A stretch of DNA of 7,207 nucleotides from Candidatus Aminicenantota bacterium (GTDB lineage Bacteria; Acidobacteriota; Aminicenantia; UBA2199). Location of the stretch: NCBI GenBank assembly GCA_020355945.1, contig CP070627.1:5735992-5743198 (forward strand), written 5' to 3'. The notes under the pieces were generated by a model that was not told the origin of the DNA, did no database searches, and worked only from the letters and a program-made list of their open reading frames with translations. The position numbers and the translations under genes were made by a program. Positions 1 through 6,047 of the stretch are shown here, piece after piece (position 1 is the stretch's first letter; every line of letters begins with the position of its first letter).

Positions 1-81
1 CTGGTTAAAATGATGATTGTCTTTAATTTTACGTTCCCAAAACAACTTTTGTATCGGGGTTAACGGGAGGGTTCCTGTGCT
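1..81 (-). other. NRPS domain: start of a probable epimerization (E) domain, cut by the window edge
   Basis: After PCP2 and a short linker the protein reads LPLTPIQKLFWE (L1980 is at bases 61-63), then HHFNQ at the last codon. LTPIQ..(F/W)E followed by H(F/W)NQ is the usual opening of E domains, whereas C domains open with an SxAQxRM-like motif as in C2. An E domain would convert the PCP2-bound residue to a D/L mix, so D-Glu is expected. Only 27 residues are visible, and the catalytic HHxxxDG lies outside the window. Confidence 0.78.
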
Positions 82-3000
82 TGCTGATTGGTCTGGAATT
101 CGCTCTATTTTTTTGACCAAAGGTGCCAGATCCACTATGCGGGGATTCCGGAAAATATCTTTCATTTCAATCTTATATCCTGACTTTTTCATTCGTGATA
201 CGATCTGGATGGTCTTGATCGAATCTCCACCGACCTGGAAGAAATTATCATTGATACTGATTGCATTTATGCCCAGTACCTTTTGCCAGACCTCAGCTAA
301 TTTTTTTTCTATGGTATTTCTTGGTCCAATATAAACCCCATTTCTGCTCAAATTCATTGCCCCCGTTTCAGGCAACCTTTTTCTATCCACTTTTCCATTA
401 GGAGTTAATGGAATTGTATCCAGTTTTATAAAAAATGAAGGTAACATGTAATCCGGTAAACTTCCGGACAAATGGTTTCTCAATTCGGCTATTGTAAGTT
501 CTTTCCCTGAAACAAAATAGGCATACAGGGACATATTTCCTATCGTGTCTTGCTTTGAGACCACAACAGCTTCTTTTATTTCATTATGATTGAGTAAGTG
601 ATATTCTATCTCACTCAATTCGATGCGGAATCCTCTTATTTTGACCTGGTGGTCGAGTCGCCCTAAAAATTCGATATTTCCATCCGGCAGCCACCGGGCC
701 AGGTCACCGGTCCGATATAACAAGGGGGCAAGCCCCCTTGTCCCCTCTAATAAAAAGTTTTTGCGGCAAAATTTCTCTGCGGTTCGTTCCGGTTGGTTTA
801 AATAACCCCGGGAAACTCCCATGCCGCCAATGCACAATTCCCCACTAACTCCAATTAGCTGCAATTTATTGTGGTTGTCCACTATGTATACCTGCTGGTT
901 GGGCATGGGGGTGCCGATAGGAAGAATCGTATGGTTATCGACATTCTCTTTAGAAATATCATAAGATGTTGAATCCACACAACATTCCGTAGGACCATAG
1001 ACATTTGTAATCACTAATCCCTTTGCCTGGAAACGATTAAAAAAGTTTTTTGCCATTTCCCGGGGTAGTTCCTCACCACCGATAATAAAATGCTTTATTC
1101 CCAGGGTTACATTTTTTTCATTGAAGTTAACGTTTTCAAGGAGCAAACGGAGGTGTGTGGGTGTTCCATCTGAGATGTCAATATTATACCTCTTATAGAA
1201 CTCAGCCAATTTTAACCCGTCCACTCCTGTATATCTCAGTACAATATATAAACTGTGCCCCAGCAGCAGGGTGGCGAATATCTGCTTAACCGAGGCATCA
1301 AACACATAGGGAGCGATTAGACAAACTGCCAATGGTTTACGATAAGAAACATATATCCTGTTTTTTAGACCTAAAACAAGATTGGTAACATTTTGATGGG
1401 TCACCAGCACGCCTTTGGGCATACCGGTAGAACCGGAGGTGTAGATGATGTAAGCGAGGTTGACAGGACCAACCGCGCTTAAGGTTGAGGTTAAGGTTGA
1501 GGGGGGGCGCTCAAAAGTGGATGCAGATTTCGTCTCAATATCAATAAATTCCAGGGGCAACTGCGGCGGTTGTCCGGAGCTTTCCTCAACCTCAGCCTTA
1601 ACCTTAACCTGAGTTCCTGGCGCAGCCAGTAAAATTTTCGTTCCACTGTCGGCCAATATATAATTGATACGGTCTTCCGGGTAATCCGGGTCAATGGGCA
1701 GATAGGCTGCTCCTGCTTTTAATATTCCCACTATACCGATAACCATCTCAATAGACCTTTCCGCCATAATGCCTGTAATGGTGTCAGGTTGAACACCCTT
1801 TTGCCTTAAGAGATGGGCCAATTGATTGGACCTTTCTTTTAATTGCTGATATGATAGGGCCTGGTTGTGTTGGGTAATGGCCGCCCGATGGGGGGTCCGG
1901 TTTACCTGTTCCTCAAATAACCCGGGGATGGTTTTGTCTTTTGGATACTCACTGGCAGTTTCATTAAAATCAACCAATATCTGCCTCTTCTCTTCTTCGG
2001 ATGCGATTTCAATCGCCGATATTTTCTTGTGGGGATTCTCCAGTATGATGGAGATAATTTGCTTAAAATACCGGGTAAATCGTAATATGGTTTCCTGGTT
2101 AAACAGTTTGGTGCTGTATTCCAGGGTAAAGTAAAGTTGTTCATTTTGTAATCCCCCACCCAGCGTCATATCAAATTTCGATGTATTATTTTCATATTCA
2201 TAAGGACTCATTTTCAGGTTAGTAATTACCGGTTCTTCTGCCGCCCAATCCTGGAATGCAAGCATCACATCAAATAAGGGATTCCTGCTGGCATCGCGGT
2301 TTATCACTACCTGTTCCACCAATTCCTCGAAGGGATAGTCCTGGTATTCAAAGGCCGCCAACGTTTTTTCTTTGATTTCTTTTAGAAACTGTATAAAGGT
2401 TTTATCGCGGTTGGGACGGTTTCTCAATGCCAGGGTGTTGACAAACATGCCCACCACATGTTCCAGGTCTGCATGGCGGCGGGCCGCGATGGGACTCCCC
2501 ACCACAATGTCCTCTTGACCGCTTAGTTTGGCCAGCAGGATAGAATAAATGGTAAGTAGTACCATATACAAAGTGGCTTCATTTTCCGATGCCATTTGGT
2601 CTAAGGCCCGGGTAAGTTCGGTGGACAACTCAAAAGTGATGACACTTCCTTCATAACTCTGTACCGGCGGCCGGGGAGAATCCACCGGTAAATCCAGGAC
2701 CGGGATTTCGCTTTCAAATTGCTTTAACCAATACTCTTCCTGGTTCCTGAGGGCTTGCTTTTGTTCCCCGCTGTTCTGCCATCCTGTGAAATCTTTGTAT
2801 TGGAGTCTTAATGGAGGTAATTCTTCCCCGGTATATAGAGTCTTAAATTCTTTTACAAATATATCCATGGATGTGCCATCTGTAATGATATGATGCATAT
2901 CCACCATCAAAACCTGCCGTTTTTCTTCAATTCTTATCAACTCCACCCTTATTAATGGCGCCCTGGATAAATCAAATGGCCGGATAAATTTCTTTATCGC

Positions 3001-6000
3001 CCTGGTACAGGCCATTGTGTCCGGCGCCTGGGGTTCCTGTTCAGTCCCCGTGCCTTGCACTTTGCGCCCTGCGCTGTGGTTTTCAATCTTGAATCCCAAC
3101 TTCTCCAACCTGTGGATCACCTGGACCGGTATTTCGTTTATCAGTTCAAAGGAAGTTCTTAAACTTTCATGGCGGACTATCAATTTCCTGAAGGTTTCTT
3201 CCATCTTTGCCGGTTCCCAGTTTCCTTCCAGGATGTATACAGCCGGTATATTATAGGTGGTGTTTCCCGGTTGTATCTCCTGCAGGACATACATTCGTTT
3301 TTGTGCCGAAGATAATTCATAATATTCTTTTTCTTCCACCGGTTCGATGGAGACAAATTTTTCCTCTGTCATACCTTTCACATATTGAGCCAGTTCCCTG
3401 ATGGTGGGGGTGCCGAAAATTTCCGCCAGGGGAATTTTGATGTTAAAGGCTTGATGTATTTTTGCTATCAATACCGCTGCTTTGAGGGAATGTCCTCCCA
3501 GTTCAAAAAAATTCGTATCAATCCCGATCTTTTCTTTGTCAATCTTCAGAACTTCAAACCATATCTCCACGAATTTATGCTCTATGGGATTCTTTGGGGC
3601 AGTACAGCGAATATCGCCGCGGACTTCGGGTTCGGGTAAGGCCCTGCGATTAACTTTACCATTGGCGGTCAAGGGAATTTCCCTGAGCACAACAAAATAG
3701 GCCGGTACCATATAATCCGGTAACTGCCGGGAAAGTATTTTCCTCAATTCCACGGTATCCAGTGAATCCGCTTTTTCTTCTCCGGGTATCACATAGGCAC
3801 ACAAATACTTGTCCCCGTCTATGGTTTTCCTATCCACCACCACCGCTTCCTTGACGCCTGGCTGGCGGGTCAAGTAATTCTCTATCTCCCCCGGCTCGAT
3901 GCGAAATCCCCTGATTTTCACCTGCTGGTCTCTTCGCCCCAAAAATTCGATATTCCCGTCCGGCTGCCAGCGGGCAAGGTCTCCGGTTTTGTAGAGCTTT
4001 TTAGAAATGTAGGACCTATAGGACTTATAGGACTCATGATTTCCATAGTGGTAATTCCATAAATTGTGGTCAAATTTTTCCGCGGTTAATTCCGGGTTGT
4101 TTAAATATCCCCTTGCCAATCCAGCGCCGCCGACAAAAAGCTCCCCGGCCACCCCGATGGGCGCCGGCTGATAAAAATCATCCAAGATGTATGCGGTGGA
4201 ATTGGCGATGGGCTTGCCGATGGGGATATTTTCCTCATGGATGCTTTTTATTTGATAGGTGGTGGAAAAGGTGGTGTTCTCCGTCGGTCCGTAGCCATTG
4301 ATAACGGTTAATTCCGGGTAACAGTCCCTTAACCGGTTGATATGCGGCGGTGATAAAACATCTCCTCCCACCAGCAGTTTTTTAAGTCCGGCAAACACCT
4401 GGATATCCATATCCAGCATTTGGTTGAATAATGGAGATGTCAGCCACATGGTGGTTACACCCCTGGCGGCAATGGTCTTTTTGAATCGATGGGGAGTGAG
4501 CATGTTTTCCTTACGCATCAGGTGCAGGGTTAGTCCGTTTAATAGAGCCCCCCAGATCTCAAAGGTGGAGGCATCAAATTCCAGGGCGCCGGTTAGCAAA
4601 ATACTATCGCCCTCTTCGAATTTAATATAATCGGTATTCTTCACCAGCCGTACCACACTCCTATGCTCCACCATGACTCCTTTGGGCTCCCCTGTGGATC
4701 CGGAGGTATAAATGATATATGCCAGATGATTACCCGGGTGTGGTGCGTCAACCTTTTTTGCTTTTGTTCCCCGGTATATATTCTCATCTTCCAGGTCAAT
4801 CACCGTGGATACGTAATGGGGGGAATCATGATAATTGGTCAATAATATCCCGGCACTGCAATCGTTAAGGATATATTTTTGCCGCTCCGGGGGATAGTCT
4901 GCATTCAATGGCAAATAGGCGCCCCCGGCTTTTAGAATTCCCAGCAGTGCCGTTATCACATCATGGGTATCCGCGGCAAGTAATGCGGCAGGTTCCTCGG
5001 ACCTTATCCCCGCCGATTGAAGATAAGCGGCTAATGCATCTGCTTTTTCATTCAACATCCGGTAGGTCATGGGTTCCCCTTCATATGTAAGGGCTGTATG
5101 ATCCGGCGTCCTGGCCGCCTGCTCGGCGAACAAATCATGGATGGACTTGCTGTCAGGATAATCCCTGCGGGTGTCATTAAATTCCACTAATAATTGTTTT
5201 TTTTCTTCTTCCACTATAATATCGAGGCGGGGAAGCGGTGTATCTATTTGAACAACAGCCGCCTCGATCAAGCGTTTAAAATGACCGGCGATGCGCTGGA
5301 TGGTGCTTTTTTCGTATAGTAACGCACTATATTCCACCCAGGCCTCGATATGGTCATGGGTTCGTAAAAAAGAGAAAATGACCCGGGGATGCGTGTGGAG
5401 TATGTACCTTTTGTCATGAATATTTTCTAGCAAAACCGCCACATCAAACAGGGGAAATTCATCCGGGCTGATGGGCATATTCAACTGGTACAACAAGGTT
5501 TCAAGGGGATAATTCTGATTTTCATTGGCTTCTACCATGACCTGCCTCACCTGTACCAGCAGTTCCTTAAAGTTGGTGTGCTTTTCCAATTGCACCCTTA
5601 AGGGCAGTACTGTATTTAGAAAATCCGCATCTTTTTCCTGTTTATATATCGGGGTTCCCAGGATAATGTCCCGGCTGCCGGTATATTTGTAGAGTATTGC
5701 CGCAGCCCCGGCCACGAATATCATATGTAAGACATAATCGGAATTCCGACTAAGTTTTACCAGCTTTGTAAAAACTTCTTCACTCAATCGCTCAACGTTG
5801 GTTCGCGCTGTTTCCGCCGCGCCGGTAATCTTTGCTTTTCCTGTTGGTTCCCCGGCCCATTTTACCCCTGTTTTTGAATGGTCATAGGGGAAAAAACTTT
5901 TCTGTATTTCACCGGACAATTTCTTCAACCAATAATTCTTTTCCTTATTGTATTCGCTGGCTGCAATTGTTAAATTTCCTGAAATATCCCGATCTGCCAT
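1..6000 (-). CDS. Nonribosomal peptide synthetase, half-C–A(Val)–PCP–C–A(Glu)–PCP–E..., 3' end beyond the window
   Basis: This multimodular enzyme is a peptide assembly line: A domains adenylate amino acids, PCP domains carry them as phosphopantetheine thioesters, and C domains join them. The frame is open for 2000 codons from the ATG at 6000 to base 1, with no stop. Domains by residue: C-lobe 14-258, A1 262-790, PCP1 803-875, C2 892-1326, A2 1333-1880, PCP2 1892-1962, E start from about 1974. The start is well supported by AAGGAG six bases upstream. It lies 47 bases after the radical SAM stop, so the two genes probably form an operon. Oddities are the missing N-lobe of the first C domain and four short repeats embedded in loops. 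The predicted visible product is Val-(D)Glu within a longer peptide. No thioesterase or other release domain is seen because the gene continues. The family call is very secure; the peptide prediction is inference. Confidence 0.97.
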   Translation of the reverse strand, partial: MADRDISGNLTIAASEYNKEKNYWLKKLSGEIQKSFFPYDHSKTGVKWAGEPTGKAKITGAAETARTNVERLSEEVFTKLVKLSRNSDYVLHMIFVAGAAAILYKYTGSRDIILGTPIYKQEKDADFLNTVLPLRVQLEKHTNFKELLVQVRQVMVEANENQNYPLETLLYQLNMPISPDEFPLFDVAVLLENIHDKRYILHTHPRVIFSFLRTHDHIEAWVEYSALLYEKSTIQRIAGHFKRLIEAAVVQIDTPLPRLDIIVEEEKKQLLVEFNDTRRDYPDSKSIHDLFAEQAARTPDHTALTYEGEPMTYRMLNEKADALAAYLQSAGIRSEEPAALLAADTHDVITALLGILKAGGAYLPLNADYPPERQKYILNDCSAGILLTNYHDSPHYVSTVIDLEDENIYRGTKAKKVDAPHPGNHLAYIIYTSGSTGEPKGVMVEHRSVVRLVKNTDYIKFEEGDSILLTGALEFDASTFEIWGALLNGLTLHLMRKENMLTPHRFKKTIAARGVTTMWLTSPLFNQMLDMDIQVFAGLKKLLVGGDVLSPPHINRLRDCYPELTVINGYGPTENTTFSTTYQIKSIHEENIPIGKPIANSTAYILDDFYQPAPIGVAGELFVGGAGLARGYLNNPELTAEKFDHNLWNYHYGNHESYKSYRSYISKKLYKTGDLARWQPDGNIEFLGRRDQQVKIRGFRIEPGEIENYLTRQPGVKEAVVVDRKTIDGDKYLCAYVIPGEEKADSLDTVELRKILSRQLPDYMVPAYFVVLREIPLTANGKVNRRALPEPEVRGDIRCTAPKNPIEHKFVEIWFEVLKIDKEKIGIDTNFFELGGHSLKAAVLIAKIHQAFNIKIPLAEIFGTPTIRELAQYVKGMTEEKFVSIEPVEEKEYYELSSAQKRMYVLQEIQPGNTTYNIPAVYILEGNWEPAKMEETFRKLIVRHESLRTSFELINEIPVQVIHRLEKLGFKIENHSAGRKVQGTGTEQEPQAPDTMACTRAIKKFIRPFDLSRAPLIRVELIRIEEKRQVLMVDMHHIITDGTSMDIFVKEFKTLYTGEELPPLRLQYKDFTGWQNSGEQKQALRNQEEYWLKQFESEIPVLDLPVDSPRPPVQSYEGSVITFELSTELTRALDQMASENEATLYMVLLTIYSILLAKLSGQEDIVVGSPIAARRHADLEHVVGMFVNTLALRNRPNRDKTFIQFLKEIKEKTLAAFEYQDYPFEELVEQVVINRDASRNPLFDVMLAFQDWAAEEPVITNLKMSPYEYENNTSKFDMTLGGGLQNEQLYFTLEYSTKLFNQETILRFTRYFKQIISIILENPHKKISAIEIASEEEKRQILVDFNETASEYPKDKTIPGLFEEQVNRTPHRAAITQHNQALSYQQLKERSNQLAHLLRQKGVQPDTITGIMAERSIEMVIGIVGILKAGAAYLPIDPDYPEDRINYILADSGTKILLAAPGTQVKVKAEVEESSGQPPQLPLEFIDIETKSASTFERPPSTLTSTLSAVGPVNLAYIIYTSGSTGMPKGVLVTHQNVTNLVLGLKNRIYVSYRKPLAVCLIAPYVFDASVKQIFATLLLGHSLYIVLRYTGVDGLKLAEFYKRYNIDISDGTPTHLRLLLENVNFNEKNVTLGIKHFIIGGEELPREMAKNFFNRFQAKGLVITNVYGPTECCVDSTSYDISKENVDNHTILPIGTPMPNQQVYIVDNHNKLQLIGVSGELCIGGMGVSRGYLNQPERTAEKFCRKNFLLEGTRGLAPLLYRTGDLARWLPDGNIEFLGRLDHQVKIRGFRIELSEIEYHLLNHNEIKEAVVVSKQDTIGNMSLYAYFVSGKELTIAELRNHLSGSLPDYMLPSFFIKLDTIPLTPNGKVDRKRLPETGAMNLSRNGVYIGPRNTIEKKLAEVWQKVLGINAISINDNFFQVGGDSIKTIQIVSRMKKSGYKIEMKDIFRNPRIVDLAPLVKKIERIPDQSASTGTLPLTPIQKLFWERKIKDNHHFNQ
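115..327 (-). other. NRPS domain: PCP2, epimerase-associated type
   Basis: This is the carrier domain of module 2 (residues about 1892-1962). The phosphopantetheine site is FFQVGGDSIKTIQI with Ser1927 (codon at 220-222). In this family GGDSI in place of GGHSL marks carriers that sit directly before an epimerization domain. The contrast with PCP1 of the same protein is clear and supports an E domain next. Confidence 0.94.
720..741. repeat. Perfect palindrome with 10-bp arms inside A2
   Basis: Arm ACAAGGGGGC (720-729), a 2-base spacer AA, and arm GCCCCCTTGT (732-741) are exact reverse complements. It encodes TRGLAPLL (1754-1761) on the minus strand, in the A6-A7 loop of A2, which is about six residues longer than in GrsA. 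It resembles REP-like palindromes more than coding sequence under selection. Confidence 0.85.
1478..1503. repeat. Hexamer tract (AAGGTT/GAGGTT), left arm of an inverted pair in A2
   Basis: The plus strand reads AAGGTT, GAGGTT, AAGGTT, GAGG in succession from 1481. Counted over 26 bases it matches the reverse complement of 1584-1609 at 22 positions. It encodes P-S-T-L-T-S-T-L-S-A (about 1500-1509), just before the A3 region of A2. It ends next to a run of seven G (1501-1507). Confidence 0.8.
1584..1613. repeat. Hexamer tract (CCTTAA/CCTCAA), right arm of the inverted pair in A2
   Basis: The plus strand carries CCTCAA, CCTCAG, CCTTAA, CCTTAA, CCTGAG in succession, the inverse of the tract at 1478-1503, with 80 bases between them. 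On the minus strand it encodes QVKVKAEVEE (1464-1473). Both arms flank residues that align with the normal inter-motif segment (LPLEFIDIE and after). Confidence 0.8.
2023..3327 (-). other. NRPS domain: C2 condensation, complete (residues 892-1326)
   Basis: This domain joins the PCP1-bound residue to the amino acid on PCP2. Motifs run in order: SSAQKRMYVLQ (C1, from 897), RHESLRTSF (C2), MHHIITDGTSMD (C3, H1036-G1042, second His catalytic), YKDFTGWQ (C4), VGMFVNTLALR (C5), YQDYPFEELVE (C6) and RDASRNPLFDVM (C7). Nothing essential is missing. No epimerization domain precedes it, so an LCL type (L-donor, L-acceptor) is expected. A loop between the 'FKIEN' strand and the 'KKFIRPFDL' motif carries a repeat-derived insertion of about 20 residues. 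Confidence 0.95.
3047..3074. repeat. Degenerate 7-bp tandem repeat, four units, inside C2
   Basis: On the minus strand the units are GCGCAGG, GCGCAAA, GTGCAAG, GCACGGG. The 7-base period is not a multiple of 3, so successive units are read in different frames and encode a non-repetitive stretch (within HSAGRKVQGTGTEQ). Related GC-rich sequence flanks it to about 3018. It fills a loop that is short in typical C domains. Confidence 0.65.
3376..3594 (-). other. NRPS domain: PCP1 (peptidyl carrier, residues 803-875)
   Basis: This is the carrier domain of module 1, following A1 after a short linker. The phosphopantetheine site is FFELGGHSLKAA with Ser838 as the attachment residue (codon at 3487-3489). 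The GGHSL form is typical of carriers followed by an ordinary condensation domain, which fits C2 coming next. It ends near IRELAQYVK. Confidence 0.95.
3631..5217 (-). other. NRPS domain: A1 adenylation, predicted valine
   Basis: This domain activates the first visible amino acid as an aminoacyl-AMP and loads PCP1. Core motifs are present in order: LKAGGAYLPL, YTSGSTGEPKG (residues 431-441), FDASTFEIW, NGYGPTE, YKTGDLARW, GRRDQQVKIRGFRIE and NGKVNRR with K782 as the A10 lysine. Aligning by eye to GrsA PheA positions gives D476, A477, F480, W519, L543, G545, G569, T577, F578, K782, that is DAFWLGGTFK. The classic valine code is DAFWIGGTFK, so only the 299 position differs (Ile to Leu). The A6-A7 loop is about 15 residues longer than in GrsA and contains a tandem repeat SYK-SYR-SYI (657-665). 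Confidence 0.93.
4010..4036. repeat. 9-bp tandem repeat, three units, inside A1
   Basis: The plus strand shows TAGGACCTA, TAGGACTTA, TAGGACTCA in direct succession. The units share TAGGAC and differ only in their last three bases. Since 9 is a multiple of 3 the tract stays in frame, encoding repeated Ser-Tyr pairs (657-664) in the A6-A7 loop of A1. That loop is about 15 residues longer than in GrsA. Confidence 0.85.
5227..5961 (-). other. NRPS domain: condensation-domain C-lobe only (residues 14-258)
   Basis: The protein opens with EYNKEKNYWLKKLSGE, matching the segment right after the C4 motif of a normal C domain (compare YKDFTGWQN followed by EEYWLKQF in C2). It continues with IILGTPIYKQ and FLNTVLPLR (N129-R135), counterparts of VGSPIAAR and FVNTLALR in C2, then NYPLETLLYQL and FPLFDVAVLL. 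It ends at LPRLDII just before A1. The length is about 245 residues against about 450 for a full C domain. The N-lobe carrying HHxxxDG is absent, so this piece cannot hold the usual catalytic histidine. It may be a structural partner for A1, a docking or interaction surface, or a remnant. Good conservation of its core suggests it is kept for a reason, but that is inference. Confidence 0.9.
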
Positions 6001-6047
6001 ATTCTTCTCCTTCAGTTTTTAGACTGTCAGGGTGAGATGTTCAATAT
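6001..6047 (-). other. Short intergenic gap between the radical SAM and NRPS genes
   Basis: These 47 bases separate the TAG stop of the upstream gene (6048-6050) from the NRPS start. Apart from the ribosome binding site I see no hairpin with a U-tract and no clear promoter, so read-through transcription of both genes is likely. Confidence 0.7.
6007..6012 (-). promoter_or_regulatory. Ribosome binding site of the NRPS gene
   Basis: The minus strand reads AAGGAG, then six bases (AAGAAT), then ATG at 6000. It is a strong Shine-Dalgarno match at good spacing. It matters because it fixes the start inside what would be a C domain, showing that the half-domain is a true N-terminus and not a misread frame. 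Confidence 0.88.

Larger units (their letters stand above)
361..2004 (-). other. NRPS domain: A2 adenylation, predicted glutamate
   Basis: This domain activates the second visible residue. Core motifs are LKAGAAYLPI, YTSGSTGMPKG (1520-1530), FDASVKQIF, NVYGPTE, YRTGDLARW, GRLDHQVKIRGFRIE and NGKVDRK with K1870. Alignment by eye to GrsA PheA gives D1568, A1569, K1572, D1611, I1639, G1641, V1667, V1675, D1676, K1870, that is DAKDIGVVDK. The classic glutamate code (surfactin type) is DAKDLGVVDK, one conservative change away. Lys1572 fits pairing with an acidic side chain; the glutamine code has Gln there. Two repeat-derived insertions lie in loops: residues about 1464-1508 before the A3 motif, and 1754-1761 before YRTGD. 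Confidence 0.93.

Noticed and set aside
17..334. Plus-strand open frame of 105 codons
   Set aside because: It is antisense to PCP2 and the E-domain start, whose conserved motifs prove the minus frame is the coding one. No family resemblance was seen.
661..711. High DNA similarity to the stretch near 3938-3988, a possible recent duplication or gene conversion between A2 and A1
   Set aside because: The similarity covers the A7-A8 core motifs (TGDLARW to the GR(R/L)D region), which are strongly conserved in all A domains. Outside them the two domains differ widely.
1501..1507. Run of seven G as a phase-variation switch
   Set aside because: The run is short, lies mid-gene, and the frame is intact across it. 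Nothing suggests regulated slippage; a similar C run at 6664-6670 lies in the radical SAM gene.
3017..3700. Overlapping plus-strand open frames of 64-84 codons
   Set aside because: They lie antisense to C2 and PCP1 of the NRPS, show no recognisable domain, and overlap one another in different frames.
6001..6047. Internal promoter or terminator between the two genes
   Set aside because: The gap is only 47 bases, with no GC-rich hairpin plus U-tract and no convincing -35/-10 pair.
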